A stretch of 15,285 nt of DNA from an uncultured Prevotella sp. (lineage in GTDB: Bacteria; Bacteroidota; Bacteroidia; Bacteroidales; Bacteroidaceae). The stretch is from the NCBI GenBank assembly GCA_900557255.1, contig USSA01000062.1, forward strand, positions 1-15,285. Reading direction: 5' to 3'. The position numbers were made by a program, and so were the translations under genes. Numbering within the stretch: the first letter of the stretch is position 1; each line of letters begins with the position of its first letter. The notes beneath the pieces were generated by a model. It was not told the DNA's origin. It did no database searches and worked only from the letters and a program-made list of their open reading frames with translations. Below are positions 14,069 to 15,285 of this stretch, in pieces.

Positions 14069-15106
14069 TTACATGATGCCATCAGCGCGAAGTTTCTGCT
14101 GCCATTTCCAAGCAGAAGCCAACACATCTTCAAGCTTAGCCTCAGCCTTCCAGCCGAGTACCTTGTTCGCCTTGGTGCAATCACCCCAAATTTTCTCAAT
14201 ATCGCCCTCTCTTCGTGGACCATACTTCCAATTCAGTTTCACACCTGTAGCTTTTTCAAAAGTCTCAACAATCTCGAGTGTTGAGTTTCCGTTACCTGTA
14301 CCGATATTGAAATATTCGATAGGCTCAGTCTCCTTATCAAGAACACGTGCCATAGCAGCTACATGTGCCTTAGCCAAGTCTACAACATAAATATAGTCGC
14401 GGATACAGGTTCCATCAGGAGTATCATAATCATTACCAAAGATAGTGAGTTCCTTGCGGATACCCATAGCTGTCTGAGTAACGTATGGAATCAGATTGTT
14501 TGGCACACCATTTGGCAACTCACCAATCTCAGCAGAAGGATGTGCACCTATAGGATTGAAATATCTCAATACAATGCTCTTGATGGCTGCACCACTATGG
14601 ATATAATCAGCTATGATCTGCTCATTAATCTCCTTAGTATTGCCATAAGGTGAAGTAGCCTTCTGATGTGGAGCCTCTTCTGTTACAGGCAAATTCTCAG
14701 GCTTCGGCTGACCATAAACGGTACAAGAAGAAGAGAAGATGATACCCTTTACTTGATACTTTGGCATAAGTTCCAGGAGATTGATGAGCGATACGATATT
14801 GTTGCGATAATACAACAATGGTTTCTGTACGCTCTCGCCTACTGCCTTGCTTGCAGCAAAGTGAATGATACCCTTAATATCAGGATATTTCTGGAATACA
14901 GCCTCGGTAGCAGCCTTGTCGCGCAAGTCAACCTGTTCAAAAGCAGGGCGGATACCTGTAATCTTCTCGATACCATCGAGTACTTCAATCTTTGAGTTTG
15001 AGAGATCATCTACGATAACAACATTGTAGCCTGCCTGCTGCAACTCTACTGTAGTATGGCTACCTATGAAGCCTGTACCACCAGTAACAAGAATAGTTTG
15101 TTTCAT
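14069..15106 (-). CDS. galE: UDP-glucose 4-epimerase
   Basis: GalE interconverts UDP-glucose and UDP-galactose with bound NAD, linking galactose use with supply of sugars for surface polysaccharides. The 345-residue protein is of normal length. It shows the Rossmann glycine motif GGTGFIGS (9-16), VDDLSNS (32-38), AASKAVGESV (84-93), SSSCTVYG (125-132), the catalytic Y154/K158 pair in SPYGNTK (152-158), RYFNPIGAHP (181-190), the substrate-binding NLIPYVTQ (204-211) and IRDYIYVVDLAKAH (235-248). The ATG at 15104-15106 is chosen; a TTG two codons upstream would only add two residues. It appears monocistronic, with a -7 element upstream and a strong terminator after it. A relative acting on UDP-GlcNAc cannot be ruled out from sequence alone. 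Confidence 0.95.
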   Translation of the reverse strand: MKQTILVTGGTGFIGSHTTVELQQAGYNVVIVDDLSNSKIEVLDGIEKITGIRPAFEQVDLRDKAATEAVFQKYPDIKGIIHFAASKAVGESVQKPLLYYRNNIVSLINLLELMPKYQVKGIIFSSSCTVYGQPKPENLPVTEEAPHQKATSPYGNTKEINEQIIADYIHSGAAIKSIVLRYFNPIGAHPSAEIGELPNGVPNNLIPYVTQTAMGIRKELTIFGNDYDTPDGTCIRDYIYVVDLAKAHVAAMARVLDKETEPIEYFNIGTGNGNSTLEIVETFEKATGVKLNWKYGPRREGDIEKIWGDCTKANKVLGWKAEAKLEDVLASAWKWQQKLRADGIM

Positions 15107-15148
15107 AATCAAATATAGTTAGTTTGAAGAATTATTATATTTCTTCTG

Positions 15149-15156
15149 CAAAAGTA
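15149..15156 (-). promoter_or_regulatory. Probable -7 element for galE
   Basis: On the minus strand TACTTTTG matches TAnnTTTG exactly. A three-of-four match to the -33 box (TCTG, 15176-15179) lies at a 19-bp spacing. The leader would be about 36 nt. Confidence 0.45.
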
Positions 15157-15207
15157 CTGCAAAAATCTGAAAAAACAGAAAGATTTTTCAAAAATATACT
15201 TTTTTCC

Positions 15208-15238
15208 TTTGTTTTATCTATTATTTATACTATCTTTG
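15208..15238 (+). promoter_or_regulatory. Bacteroidota-type promoter for a gene beyond the right edge
   Basis: TTTG (15208-15211), a 19-bp spacer and TATCTTTG (15231-15238) exactly match the consensus on the plus strand. The remaining 47 bp hold a hairpin-forming sequence (GAAAGC/GCTTTC at 15266-15279, extended by GCAA/TTGC) and no start codon that can be judged. Confidence 0.6.
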
Positions 15239-15285
15239 CAGAAGATAAGCTGCACTCGGCAATTTGAAAGCAAGCTTTCATTGCG

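Noticed and set aside
15110..15117. TATATTTG on the minus strand as the galE -7 box
   Set aside because: It lies three bases before the start codon, so the transcript would begin inside the gene; the element at 15149-15156 is better placed.

Overview
The window reads as chromosomal DNA of a Bacteroidota member, most likely the Prevotella/Segatella group (inference from protein style, not from a search). Several upstream regions carry the phylum's characteristic promoter (TTTG, about 19-20 bp, TAnnTTTG). Other signs are a LytTR regulator, a tandem-CBM20 protein, a type IX secretion sorting-domain protein and an ECF sigma operon with a Bacteroidota-style anti-sigma partner. No rRNA, tRNA, CRISPR array, insertion sequence or phage gene was seen.

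Layout. 1-268 (minus) is the start of a secreted MORN-repeat protein, cut by the window edge. 466-1173 (plus) is a LytTR response regulator whose receiver lacks the phosphoacceptor aspartate. It converges on 1205-2623 (minus), an unusual fusion of two starch-binding CBM20-type modules to a HAD phosphatase. Divergent from that is mltG (2816-3868, plus), with its own promoter and terminator. Then comes a two-gene unit, an ACT-domain protein (UPF0237) plus a UPF0210 protein (4019-5668, plus). From 5953 to 15106 every gene is on the minus strand: a xylulokinase; a small acidic-tailed protein of unknown function; a winged-helix protein with a histone H1-like tail; aspS; a five-gene cell-envelope run; and galE. 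A consensus plus-strand promoter near the right edge points to a gene beyond the window.

The most system-like part is 10503-13905. A minimal secreted protein that is almost only a type IX sorting domain, an L,D-transpeptidase lipoprotein, an ECF sigma factor, a membrane anti-sigma-like protein and a Spy/CpxP-like periplasmic protein lie head to tail with gaps of 20-50 bp. The only consensus -7 element I found is before the first gene, and the clear terminator lies after the last. This suggests one transcription unit linking peptidoglycan cross-linking to an envelope-stress sigma factor.

Transcription signals are tightly packed: the mltG terminator tail overlaps the promoter of the ACT gene, the terminator of the sigma operon abuts the aspS promoter, and the galE terminator abuts the promoter of the sorting-domain gene.
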